Below, piece after piece: positions 53,166 through 61,671 of a stretch of DNA of 64,000 bases (its first letter is position 1; each line of letters begins with the position of its first letter). Source of the stretch: Hydrogenophaga sp040372165 (GTDB lineage: Bacteria > Pseudomonadota > Gammaproteobacteria > Burkholderiales > Burkholderiaceae_C); the NCBI RefSeq assembly GCF_040372165.1, contig NZ_BAABWG010000003.1, positions 1-64,000 of the forward strand, in the 5' to 3' direction. The notes below the pieces were generated by a model. It saw nothing but the letters and a program-made list of their open reading frames with translations, did not search any database and was not told the origin of the DNA. A program made the translations under genes and the position numbers.

Positions 53166-54023
53166 TCAATGAATGTCTGAGAGCAAAGCAGGATTCTTCA
53201 CCAGATTGCGAACGCCGTGCGCGTGGTCTTCCTTGAAGACATTGCCTTTGCACCATTGGCCGACCGACGCGATGTTGACCTTTTTCACCTTGGGCCGAAC
53301 GCTCCAGCTCACCTGGAGAGGTGAGCCCACTTCGTTGTATGACGGACCAGTAGTGGAGCCGGCATATTGGACCGGTTTGCCGGTGTCGCCGGGAATGGCC
53401 AGCGCTTGCTGCATACCGTCTTTTTCACCCAGCTTGGTGAGGTCAGCAAAATCTGCTGCCTTGTCGTCGTTGACCAGCACAAACACCTGGGCCTCGACTC
53501 GAAGTTGCGGGTTCTTCAGCGACTCGCTCAGGCAGGCACCCAGTGTCGGACCGGGTTTGATCTGAGCGGTGGAGTGCACGTAGTGAACCTCGATGGTGTC
53601 ACCCGGCACGAGCGCGCCGTGGTCGCTGGGGCAGATCTCATCTTTCACGGGTGCCAGCTCGGCCTTGGTGAGCGTGCCTGTGTACTGGTAGCCACTCTGG
53701 TACCCCTTGCCATCACCATTGCCGGCATAGCGGGTGAACTCGCCACCCTTGTGCTCTGCGTTTTTGTGAAAGTGGATGTTGCACAGATTCATTTGCTCGT
53801 AAGCAGGTGCGGCATTGAAGGCGATGTTGTTGTCGCCATCCACTGCGTCGATGTCGCGTGGCGATTGTGGGCCAAAACCCTGATCTATCGTGTTCTTGGC
53901 CAACGCCTGGCGCTGCTGCTTGACAACAGCGTCATCCACGTGCCCGTGGGCATTGCCCTTGGCAAAGGCGGTGAGCGAAAGGGAAGCAGCTGCGGCTGCG
54001 ACGAGGCATCGGCCCAAAGTCAT
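53166..54023 (-). CDS. Delta-class carbonic anhydrase, secreted
   Basis: Predicted zinc enzyme hydrating CO2, of the class first described in the diatom Thalassiosira weissflogii (family CA_like) and later seen in some bacteria. ATG 54023 with AGGAGC upstream gives 285 aa; residues 1-21 (MTLGRCLVAAAAASLSLTAF) are a signal peptide, so it acts in the periplasm. The signature FGPQSPRDID at 50-59 and MNLCNIHFHKNAEHKGGEF at 78-96 holds Cys81, His84, His86 and His91. His147 and His150 lie in VHYVHS. Cys131 and Cys258 could form disulphides with Cys81 or Cys164. Neighbours give no further clue. Confidence 0.85.
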   Translation of the reverse strand: MTLGRCLVAAAAASLSLTAFAKGNAHGHVDDAVVKQQRQALAKNTIDQGFGPQSPRDIDAVDGDNNIAFNAAPAYEQMNLCNIHFHKNAEHKGGEFTRYAGNGDGKGYQSGYQYTGTLTKAELAPVKDEICPSDHGALVPGDTIEVHYVHSTAQIKPGPTLGACLSESLKNPQLRVEAQVFVLVNDDKAADFADLTKLGEKDGMQQALAIPGDTGKPVQYAGSTTGPSYNEVGSPLQVSWSVRPKVKKVNIASVGQWCKGNVFKEDHAHGVRNLVKNPALLSDIH

Positions 54024-54129
54024 CTGGTTGGCTCCTGTAACGATTGAAGGAGCCAACAAGTCTAGTCACATTGATAAAACCATAGGCCTAATGCCGGCTT
54101 TCTGGCGCAAGGCTGTCACACACAAAGTC

Positions 54130-54618
54130 TTACTTTGCCGGACCCAGGCGGTCTTGCAAGGCCGCTCGAAAGCCTGCCACATCCAGGCCTTGCGAGGCAA
54201 CGGACTTCGGAACGATGTGAAACAGGCGCGGCATCATGTAGATCAAGATGAAGGCTTCGCCTTCCCGCCATTTGAGCATCTTCTCCCAGGGCACCAGGCC
54301 ACTGGCATCCACTGAGGCCACTTGCATGCCTTCGGGCACAAAGCCCAGCGAAAACTCGTCATGAATGGCTTTGTACTTGCGATAGGCTCTGCGCGCCTGC
54401 CAGGGAATGAGCACCCACCGCCCCAACACAATCATCAGCACGGTGCCGATGAATGCTCCCCAGAACACCGGCTGCACGCTGGCGGGCGCCATGACGGCGA
54501 TGACCGCAATGATCAGCAGACAGGCCACCGTGCCGACGACGCGCAACGGTGTCAGCCGTGCATGCAGACGCATGGCCTGAACATAGTCTTCTTCACTGAT
54601 GGTGTAGCGGGCGGTCAT
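54130..54618 (-). CDS. YcxB-like membrane protein
   Basis: A 162-aa protein with two transmembrane helices (about 27-45 and 52-72) and a small C-terminal domain (about 88-150). That domain reads VASVDASGLVPWEKMLKWRE and FILIYMMPRLFHIVPKSVAS, the YcxB pattern. Function unknown. It lies 63 bp after the hemerythrin gene on the same strand and may be the last gene of that unit. Confidence 0.75.
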   Translation of the reverse strand: MTARYTISEEDYVQAMRLHARLTPLRVVGTVACLLIIAVIAVMAPASVQPVFWGAFIGTVLMIVLGRWVLIPWQARRAYRKYKAIHDEFSLGFVPEGMQVASVDASGLVPWEKMLKWREGEAFILIYMMPRLFHIVPKSVASQGLDVAGFRAALQDRLGPAK

Positions 54619-54681
54619 GCTGGGCGAATGCGGAAGATCAGGTCAGGTAAAAGCCACATTGTGCCCGCTCACGGCCGGGCC

Positions 54682-55281
54682 TCAGATCGCCAACGGTTTG
54701 ACACCTCTTCGCACCATCATGTCTTCGCTCATCGCCGCCAGCGACTCATCACGTATGCATCGCTTGGCCGCCGGATAGACGGTGCCGTCTTCGTCGATCA
54801 GGTGGCGCCGGTACAGCGCATCGTAGGCATCGAAGGCCACAGACTCATCGTCGCTGAAGCCTGGCCAATCACTGTCAACTCGTGCACAGACCAAACGGTC
54901 CAGTGCAGAGCGAACGTCCTTCCATTGTTCGGCCATTTCGCGATGATCTTGCTTGAGGCGAATCACCACCGCCACCACGGCAGGATCGCGCTGGGCCAGC
55001 AGCGCAGGGAAGACGTGCAACTCTTCGTCCTCGTGGTGCAAGGGACCTGCCTGATCGAAGTAGCGCATGATGTCGCGCGCCGCCTGTTGACCTTGCTCGT
55101 CCGTCCCGTGCGCCAACACATGCGCCCGCAACTTCTGCAGCAGACCGAGCATGCGCTCCACGCGCTCGTGGCACGCTTCCAGCATGTCGAATGGGGCTTC
55201 AAAACCCGCGCCGGGCGCGCGGTGCCCAGGCAATGAGATGGACACTCTTGTGCCAGGTGTGGTGCTGTCTGATGAACTCAT
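54682..55281 (-). CDS. Hemerythrin HHE domain protein
   Basis: A 199-aa four-helix-bundle di-iron protein. The iron ligands are His38, His82/83 with Glu86, His89, His113, Glu117 and the late His160-Glu164. Bacterial members bind O2 or NO, or repair iron-sulfur centres. The start overlaps the nitroreductase stop by four bases (ATGA), so the two are translationally coupled. With NnrS two genes upstream, a role in NO or redox stress is the best inference. Confidence 0.88.
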   Translation of the reverse strand: MSSSDSTTPGTRVSISLPGHRAPGAGFEAPFDMLEACHERVERMLGLLQKLRAHVLAHGTDEQGQQAARDIMRYFDQAGPLHHEDEELHVFPALLAQRDPAVVAVVIRLKQDHREMAEQWKDVRSALDRLVCARVDSDWPGFSDDESVAFDAYDALYRRHLIDEDGTVYPAAKRCIRDESLAAMSEDMMVRRGVKPLAI

Positions 55282-55907
55282 GCTTGTGGTTTCTCCAGAT
55301 CCTCTCCGAGACGAGAGACGTAGTCGGAAACAGACGGCCGCAATTTGCCTGGGCGGCTCTTCTCGACTGATCCAACGCTCACAAAACACAGCGCCTGCTC
55401 GCTCGGACGCAATTGAAAGAAGCGGTGCATGGCAGAGGTGCCTATCCCCTTGCCGGTGGTGACGGCCGATCCATAACCCAAAGCAGTGGAGGCAAGCAAC
55501 ATGTTCTGGACCGCACACGCAGCAGAAAATATGCGCTCGGCCAACGGAACGTCTGGCGCCTCGCCCTTGCATTCGTCAACGGCCACCAGCATCAGAACCG
55601 GGCCACGGGTGGCTTTGTCACGCGCCTTGTCCTGATCGACGACTGAAGCATCCGCATCGCGCTCAAGCAGTGCGTCGACAAACGCCTGCCCCAAGGCTCC
55701 CCGTTGTTCATCGGGCACCAGAATGAAACGCCAGGGCAGGAGTTGCTGGTGGTCGGGCGCGTGGGCGGCAGCCGCCAGAATGCGCTGAAGTTCGGCCTGA
55801 CCAGGGCCTGGTGGCATCAGGCGTTTGGGCAGGATGGTCCGCCGGGCAGCCAACAGCTCTTCAACGAGCGTAGCCACGTCCTGGTGGGTCGGGTTTGTCT
55901 GGTCCAT
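55278..55907 (-). CDS. Nitroreductase family protein (FMN-dependent)
   Basis: A 209-aa oxidoreductase of the NfsA/YdjA-like fold. ATG 55907 begins MDQTNPTHQDVATLVEELLA. FMN-binding features include AAAHAPDHQQLLPWRFILVP (residues 45-64) and ALGYGSAVTTGKGI near 150. It is the shorter, single-domain YdjA-like type. It is encoded between NnrS and the hemerythrin and coupled to the latter. The upstream in-frame extension to 56036 lies within the 3' end of the NnrS gene and is rejected. Confidence 0.88.
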   Translation of the reverse strand: MDQTNPTHQDVATLVEELLAARRTILPKRLMPPGPGQAELQRILAAAAHAPDHQQLLPWRFILVPDEQRGALGQAFVDALLERDADASVVDQDKARDKATRGPVLMLVAVDECKGEAPDVPLAERIFSAACAVQNMLLASTALGYGSAVTTGKGIGTSAMHRFFQLRPSEQALCFVSVGSVEKSRPGKLRPSVSDYVSRLGEDLEKPQA

Positions 55908-55980
55908 GAGGCAGTCTACTCTGGCACGGGCTTGCCGAGCCCTGGCTTGAGTACCCCGCGTGACGCCGCGGCAACGGTCA

Positions 55981-57291
55981 TCACCCAGGCTTGCCATCCA
56001 CCCTGGGCTGGCCATACCAGACCAGCAATCGGCCACCCCAGACGAGCATGACCAAACACCACATGCCGGAGATGACCAACAGCACCGGGCCGCTGATGCT
56101 GCCTGTCACGGGCTGGAACACGCGCAGCAGAGTGGCAAGCTGAAGCAAGCAGAACATGGCCCACGCCAGCGTATCGGCGTGGAGCGGCCGGCCGCTGTGA
56201 CCGCACGACACGCGTGTCACCATGGCCAGCAACAGAGAGCCCAGATAGCCCATGGTCACTGCATGAAGAGCGCCCAGTTCAAAGGTGCCCGCCCCTGTGA
56301 GCATCCACCACCATTGGCTGACACCCAGCATCGCCATGGCCACGCCCAGCCAGAGAAAGCCGATATGCAACATGGCCAACAGCCGAACTTTCAGGCTGGG
56401 GACCAGCCCCCACACGGCAGCCAGCCAGATCAGTGCGGCGCCGGCAGCCAGCTCCATCGTCCCCCGCAGTCCGCGCCAGATGGTTTGACCACCCCAACCA
56501 GCCCAGTCGAGCCAAACCGCCAGCACCTCCAGCGCGGCCACGCCAAGCATCAGCTTCAGAATCCACTTGGGACGCCAGACTTTCACGGCCGGCAGCGCTG
56601 CCGCCGTGAAGAAGGGAATCATCCGGTGCGCCACTGCGCCATAGGTCACCACCACAAAGCCCCACAACGCAGTGCGTACGAGCACGGAGGCCAGGTCATG
56701 GGCTTCCAGAAATGTCGCCACCGCCAGACCTGCGGTACATGCGGTCCCGAGCAGCCCGCCGACCGCGATGGCGCTCGCATGCAGCTTGTCCTGTGCCGGG
56801 CTGGCCAGCAGCAAACGCACAAATCTGGCGTACTGCGTCCGAAGACCCAGCGCCGCCAGCAAAGCACCTCCGGCGGCGACGGCCACATGGAGGTGCGCAC
56901 CGGCCAGCCAGATCGACCAGCCAACCACTTGCAACGCCAGTGCGGGCGCGACGGCGCCGGCCGAAGGTGCGGGCATGGACAACCATTTGGGGCCAGCCGT
57001 GAACAGGAAGCCGGCAAAGAACAGCGGCATGAAACCAAGCGTCATGACCGCGGCGTGCGTCAGGCTGGGCGACATGGCGTAGGAGATGTCCAGCCATCCG
57101 GTGACGCGGTCGAGCTGCACCAGCAGCCACCAAAGCCCTGAGAGCAAGACGATCAACATGCCGGCAAAAAAGGACAGACGATGTGGTGCCGCTGACAGGA
57201 GGGACCAACGCCAGGACGGGGATGTCAGCGTGGCATTCGCCGGATGACGGGGTTCGGCTTGGGGTGTTGCGGGAGCTGCCTTGATCAACAT
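55981..57291 (-). CDS. nnrS: NnrS family protein
   Basis: A heme- and copper-containing polytopic membrane protein, often in NO-regulated (Nnr/NsrR) regulons, protecting against nitrosative stress. ATG 57291 gives 436 aa; ATG 57324 adds 11 residues. About twelve transmembrane helices are predicted. Family segments include HRLSFFAGMLIVLLSGLWWL, GFMPLFFAGFLFTAGPKWL and LHAVTMGYLGSLLLAMVTRV, with His residues in HRMIPFF and GALHAVTMG as likely heme ligands. It is followed 73 bp later by nitroreductase and hemerythrin genes. Confidence 0.92.
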   Translation of the reverse strand: MLIKAAPATPQAEPRHPANATLTSPSWRWSLLSAAPHRLSFFAGMLIVLLSGLWWLLVQLDRVTGWLDISYAMSPSLTHAAVMTLGFMPLFFAGFLFTAGPKWLSMPAPSAGAVAPALALQVVGWSIWLAGAHLHVAVAAGGALLAALGLRTQYARFVRLLLASPAQDKLHASAIAVGGLLGTACTAGLAVATFLEAHDLASVLVRTALWGFVVVTYGAVAHRMIPFFTAAALPAVKVWRPKWILKLMLGVAALEVLAVWLDWAGWGGQTIWRGLRGTMELAAGAALIWLAAVWGLVPSLKVRLLAMLHIGFLWLGVAMAMLGVSQWWWMLTGAGTFELGALHAVTMGYLGSLLLAMVTRVSCGHSGRPLHADTLAWAMFCLLQLATLLRVFQPVTGSISGPVLLVISGMWCLVMLVWGGRLLVWYGQPRVDGKPG

Positions 57292-57400
57292 GCGATGGCC
57301 AGAGAAGGTGCGCGATGGCCTCATTCTCCCGGCCAGGCTTGGTGGCGTCCATGAACTGCATCAAGAACGGCACCAACATGCCCAACGCAGAACGCCAGGA

Positions 57401-58309
57401 TCACCGCCCGGCCTGGGCTTTCTCCTGAAACAGCTCCACCACCAAAGAGCGCATCCAGCGCAGGAACGGGTCGTGCTCGTGTCGGCGGCCGTAGTGCAGC
57501 GACACCGTGAAGTCCCGGCTGGGCAGGTCGGGTTCCAGCAGCACGAACTCGTTTCGTGGTTCGAACTCGTGGGCAATGTCGCGCGGGATCACCACGGCCA
57601 GGTCAGTCGAGCGCACGATGGATGGCAGGGCCAGAAAGCTGGCCGCGTACAGGCGGATCTGCTCTTCCAGGCGCAGCACCTGAAGAATGCGCTGGGTCTC
57701 GCTGTGCGAGCGCACCGTCACGAAGTCGAACTGCCCCAGGGCTTTAGCCGCCAGACCCGACTTCTTCACCTGGCGCAGCAGGGGATGCCCTGCCCTCACC
57801 ATCAGCGCGTAGCGGTCCTTGAGCAGCTCCACCTTCAACGTGCCCTGCACCAAGGGCAGATAGCCAATGGCCAGGTCCAGCGCCTGGCTGTGCAAGGCCT
57901 CGGCAATGTCGGGCTGTGGCCAGGGGCGGGTGATGACATGCACGCCCGGTGCCCGCTCCCGCAAAGTCGACATCAGCCTCGGCAAGAAGCGCATTTCGCC
58001 AATGTCGGTCAGGTGCAGCTTGAGTTCGGCCCGGCTGGTCGCCGGGTGAAAGGCCTCGGGTTCGCGAAGGCCTTCTTCGAGCATGGCCAGCCCGCCCTGC
58101 ACCGAGCGGGCCAGCTGGTGCGCGCGTTCGGTGGGCTTGACGCCACCGGCTGTTCGCTCGAACAGCGGATCGTGCAGCAACACGCGCAGGCGCCCCAGAG
58201 CCTGGCTGCAGGCGGGCTGGGACATGTCGAGGCGCTCGGCGGCCCGGCTGATGTTGCGGGCCGCGTAGATGGCGTCGAACACCCTGAGGAGATTCAGATC
58301 GACATTCAA
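57401..58309 (-). CDS. LysR-family regulator of the benzoylformate module
   Basis: A 302-aa LysR regulator. TTG 58309 starts the frame (then NVDLNLLRVFDAIYAARNIS); no in-frame ATG lies in the helix-turn-helix, so the rare codon is probably the true start. The helix-turn-helix is in SRAAERLDMSQPACSQALGR (residues 20-39), and the effector domain begins near 90. It is divergent from the benzoylformate decarboxylase gene across about 200 bp and most likely controls it. The inducer is presumably an arylglyoxylate or mandelate. Confidence 0.87.
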   Translation of the reverse strand: MNVDLNLLRVFDAIYAARNISRAAERLDMSQPACSQALGRLRVLLHDPLFERTAGGVKPTERAHQLARSVQGGLAMLEEGLREPEAFHPATSRAELKLHLTDIGEMRFLPRLMSTLRERAPGVHVITRPWPQPDIAEALHSQALDLAIGYLPLVQGTLKVELLKDRYALMVRAGHPLLRQVKKSGLAAKALGQFDFVTVRSHSETQRILQVLRLEEQIRLYAASFLALPSIVRSTDLAVVIPRDIAHEFEPRNEFVLLEPDLPSRDFTVSLHYGRRHEHDPFLRWMRSLVVELFQEKAQAGR

Positions 58310-58323
58310 CAGCGAAATCTATT

Positions 58324-58338
58324 ATTGATAAATCGAAT
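58324..58338. promoter_or_regulatory. Candidate LysR box upstream of the benzoylformate module
   Basis: ATTGATAAATCGAAT is an imperfect inverted repeat (ATTGAT/ATCGAAT) with the T-N11-A form of LysR sites. It starts 15 bp from the regulator start. The surrounding 58320-58370 is AT-rich. The assignment rests on form and position only. Confidence 0.4.
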
Positions 58339-58508
58339 ATGACTTAGTTGGCTCATTGTATTGGCGTATTGAATGCCAAAGCCGACACTGGCGCGGCTCC
58401 CCTTCACTCTTATCCCTTCTCCCTTCTCCCGCCTCCCTTCGCACGGCCATGTCAGAACCAGAACACGACAAGGCCCACAACACCCAGCCCCAGAGACAAA
58501 GGCGCCCG

Positions 58509-60113
58509 ATGCCCTCCCCCAACACCCCCGCCCGCCCCACCGTCCGCGACGTCGTGCTGCAGCTGTTCCGCGACCTCGGCATCGACACCATCTTCGGCAA
58601 CCCGGGCTCGACCGAACTGCCCCTGTTCCGGGAATTTCCGGAGGACTTCCGCTATGTGCTGGGTCTGCAGGAATCGGTGGTGGTGGGCATGGCCGACGGC
58701 TACGCCCAGGCAACCCGCAACGCCGCGGTGGTGAACCTGCACTCTGCCGTGGGCGTGGGCCATGCGATGGGCAACATCTTCACGGCGTTTCGCAACCAGA
58801 CACCCTTGATCGTGACGGCCGGCCAGCAGGCGCGGTCCATCCTGCCCTACGACCCCTTCCTGTTTTCAGCTCAGGCCACCGAGTTGCCCAAGCCCTACGT
58901 GAAATGGGCTTGCGAGCCGGCCAGTGCTGCCGACGTGCCCCGCGCCCTGGCCCGTGCGTACCACATGGCGATGCAGCCCCCGTGCGGCCCGGTGTTCGTG
59001 TCCGTGCCCGCCGACGACTGGGACCAGCCCGCCGACTGGTTGCCCGCCCGTGAGGTCAGCCATGCCTTCGCGCCCGATCCGAAGGCCATCAGCCCGTTGG
59101 CCGCAGCCCTGAATGCGGCGAAACACCCGGCCTTCGTGGTGGGCGCCGGGGTGGACCGCGACGGCGCCGTGGACCGACTGGTGAACCTGACCGAACAGCA
59201 CCAGGCCAATGTGTACATCGCCCCGATGAGCGCCCGCGGAGGTTTCCCCGAACGCCACGCATTGTTTGGCGGCTTCCTGCCGGCCATGCGCGAGCGCATC
59301 GTCGATATCCTGAACGGCCATGACCTCATCGTCGTGCTGGGCGCGCCGGCCTTCACGTACCACGTGGAAGGCAACGGCCCGCACGTGCCCCCTTCGGCCA
59401 CGCTCTGGCAGATCGTCGACGACCCGCAGGTGGCGGCCTGGACGCCCGCTGGCAACAGCGTGGTCTGCAGCCTGCACCTGGCCGTCGATCACCTGCTGGC
59501 CCACAGCCAGCCTGCCCCCGGCCGCCAGGCCAGGGTGAAAGCCCCCCTGCCCCCGGCCGAGCCCAGCCTGCCCATGAGCGTGGACTACGCGCTGCAGACC
59601 CTGAGCGAGGTGCGCGGCACCGACGACGTGGTGGTGGAAGAAGCCCCGGGCTCGCGGGCGGCCATGCAGCGGCGCCTGCCCATGGCGGGTGCCGACAACT
59701 TCTACACCATGGCCAGCGGTGGCCTGGGCTATGGCATGCCAGCCGCCGTGGGCGTGGCCCTGGGCCGACAGAAGCAAAGCCTGCCGGGCCGCACGATCGG
59801 CCTGATTGGCGACGGCTCCAGCATGTACTCGATCCAGGCGCTCTACACCGCCGCGCAGCTGCAGTTGCCCATCACCTTCGTGGTGCTGAACAACCGGCGC
59901 TATGCCGCGCTGCAGGACTTCGCTCCTGTGTTCGGCTACGCACCGGGCGACATTCCGGCCGGCACCGCCCTGCCCGACCTCGACTTCGTGCAACTGGCCC
60001 AGGGTCAGGGAATGAATGCCTCGCGGGTGGAACAGCCCGCTGAACTGGCCGCAGCGCTTGCACAAGCCCTGCAGGCCGATGGCCCCTGTCTGATCGAACT
60101 CGTCGTCAGCTGA
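58509..60113 (+). CDS. mdlC: Benzoylformate decarboxylase (ThDP-dependent)
   Basis: The enzyme decarboxylates benzoylformate (phenylglyoxylate) to benzaldehyde. ATG 58509 with AAAGG six bases upstream gives 534 aa, close to the Pseudomonas enzyme (528); ATG 58449 has no ribosome-binding site. GNPGSTELPLF (30-40) includes the active-site Ser34, the ThDP glutamate is Glu55, and His78 and the His in FPERHALF correspond to the two catalytic histidines. The ThDP signature GDGSSMYSIQALYTAAQLQ is near 440. A related arylglyoxylate decarboxylase function is possible. The next gene encodes the aldehyde dehydrogenase that would oxidise the product. Confidence 0.9.
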   Translation: MPSPNTPARPTVRDVVLQLFRDLGIDTIFGNPGSTELPLFREFPEDFRYVLGLQESVVVGMADGYAQATRNAAVVNLHSAVGVGHAMGNIFTAFRNQTPLIVTAGQQARSILPYDPFLFSAQATELPKPYVKWACEPASAADVPRALARAYHMAMQPPCGPVFVSVPADDWDQPADWLPAREVSHAFAPDPKAISPLAAALNAAKHPAFVVGAGVDRDGAVDRLVNLTEQHQANVYIAPMSARGGFPERHALFGGFLPAMRERIVDILNGHDLIVVLGAPAFTYHVEGNGPHVPPSATLWQIVDDPQVAAWTPAGNSVVCSLHLAVDHLLAHSQPAPGRQARVKAPLPPAEPSLPMSVDYALQTLSEVRGTDDVVVEEAPGSRAAMQRRLPMAGADNFYTMASGGLGYGMPAAVGVALGRQKQSLPGRTIGLIGDGSSMYSIQALYTAAQLQLPITFVVLNNRRYAALQDFAPVFGYAPGDIPAGTALPDLDFVQLAQGQGMNASRVEQPAELAAALAQALQADGPCLIELVVS

Positions 60114-60180
60114 TTCCGCTTCCAGCCTCGCTCCCCTCCATTTTTCGCTGCCTCTCTCATTCCAACCCAGGAGACAAGAC

Positions 60181-61641
60181 ATGACCCAATCGAACACCAT
60201 TGCCATGCTCATCAACGGCGAGCAGCGCCAGGCCGCCGACGGCAAGACTTTTGAACGCCGCAATCCGCTGGATGGCGAAGTCGCCACCACTGCGCCGGCT
60301 GCCTCTGCAGCAGACGCTGTCGCGGCCGTGGACGCCGCCGCTGCCGCCTTCCCGGCCTGGTCGGCCACGTCACCTGGCGAGCGTCGCGCGTTGCTGCTGA
60401 AGGCTGCCCATGCCCTGGAAGCCCGTGCCGCCGACTTCACCGCTGCGATGGCCGCCGAGACCGGCGCGTCCGGCATCTGGGCCGGCTTCAATGTGCATCT
60501 GGCCGCCGACATGCTGGTCGAGGCCGCCGCACTGACCACCCAGATCAACGGTCAGGTCATCCCCTCCAACGTGCCGGGCAGTCTGGCCATGGGCACGCGA
60601 CAAGCCGCTGGCGTGGTGCTGGGCATGGCTCCCTGGAATGCGCCGGTGATTCTGGGCGTGCGGGCTGTGGCGGTACCACTGGCCTGTGGCAACACCGTGG
60701 TCCTCAAGGGCAGCGAACTCTGCCCCGCCACTCACGGCCTCATCATTCAGGCCCTGCAGGAGGCCGGTTTGCCAAAAGGCGTCGTCAACTTCGTGACCAA
60801 CGCCCCCGCCGATGCCGCCACCGTGGTTGACGCCATGATTGCGCACCCGGCCGTCAAGCGCGTGAACTTCACCGGCTCCACCCACGTGGGCCGCATCATC
60901 GCCGCGCGTTGCGCCGAACACCTCAAGGCCTCGGTGCTGGAGCTGGGTGGCAAAGCGCCGCTGCTGGTGCTGGACGATGCTGACCTCGACGCAGCCGTCA
61001 ATGGCGCTGCCTTTGGCGCGTTCGCCAACTCGGGCCAGATCTGCATGTCCACCGAACGCATCGTTGTTGACAACGCCGTGGGCGACGCCTTCGTGGCCAA
61101 GCTCGCCGCCAAGGCCCAGGCCCTGCCGCTGGGCGACCCGCGCAAGGGACCGGTCGTTCTGGGGTCGGTGGTCGACATGGCCACCGTCAACCGGGTGAAT
61201 GCCCTGATCGATGATGCACTTGCCAAGGGTGCCACGCTGGTGTGCGGCGGCAAGGCCGACTCCACGCTGATGCCGGCCACCCTGATCGACAAGGTCACGA
61301 AAGACATGCGCATCTACAGCGAAGAAACCTTTGCCCCGGTGAAAGCCATCGTGCGTGTGGATGGCGAAGAGGCGGCCATTGCCTGTGCCAACGACAACGC
61401 CTTTGGCCTGTCGGCTGCGGTTTTTACCGCCGACACGGCACGCGGCTGGCGCGTGGCGCAGCGCATCGAATCCGGCATTTGCCACGTGAACGGCCCCACG
61501 GTGCATGACGAGGCCCAGATGCCCTTCGGTGGCGTCAAGGCCAGCGGCTGGGGACGCTTCGGCGGACAGGCCGGCATTGAGGCCTTCACCGATCTGCGCT
61601 GGATCACGTTGCAGACGGCGGCGCGCCACTACCCGTTCTGA
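60181..61641 (+). CDS. Aldehyde dehydrogenase (benzaldehyde/salicylaldehyde type)
   Basis: A 486-aa NAD(P)+ aldehyde dehydrogenase with GGAGACA before ATG 60181. PWNAPV at 151-156 has the catalytic Asn, with Glu254 (LELGGKAP) and the nucleophile Cys288 (SGQICMST). The PWNAP variant and the ICMSTER sequence place it with salicylaldehyde/vanillin dehydrogenases. Following benzoylformate decarboxylase, it probably oxidises benzaldehyde (or a substituted one) to benzoate. Confidence 0.88.
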   Translation: MTQSNTIAMLINGEQRQAADGKTFERRNPLDGEVATTAPAASAADAVAAVDAAAAAFPAWSATSPGERRALLLKAAHALEARAADFTAAMAAETGASGIWAGFNVHLAADMLVEAAALTTQINGQVIPSNVPGSLAMGTRQAAGVVLGMAPWNAPVILGVRAVAVPLACGNTVVLKGSELCPATHGLIIQALQEAGLPKGVVNFVTNAPADAATVVDAMIAHPAVKRVNFTGSTHVGRIIAARCAEHLKASVLELGGKAPLLVLDDADLDAAVNGAAFGAFANSGQICMSTERIVVDNAVGDAFVAKLAAKAQALPLGDPRKGPVVLGSVVDMATVNRVNALIDDALAKGATLVCGGKADSTLMPATLIDKVTKDMRIYSEETFAPVKAIVRVDGEEAAIACANDNAFGLSAAVFTADTARGWRVAQRIESGICHVNGPTVHDEAQMPFGGVKASGWGRFGGQAGIEAFTDLRWITLQTAARHYPF

Positions 61642-61671
61642 TGGCAGCCCAACAGTCATACAGACAACAAC

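Noticed and set aside
58866..60548. A 560-codon minus-strand frame opposite benzoylformate decarboxylase
   Set aside because: Antisense shadow: it spans the junction of two well-defined plus-strand genes and shows no domain.
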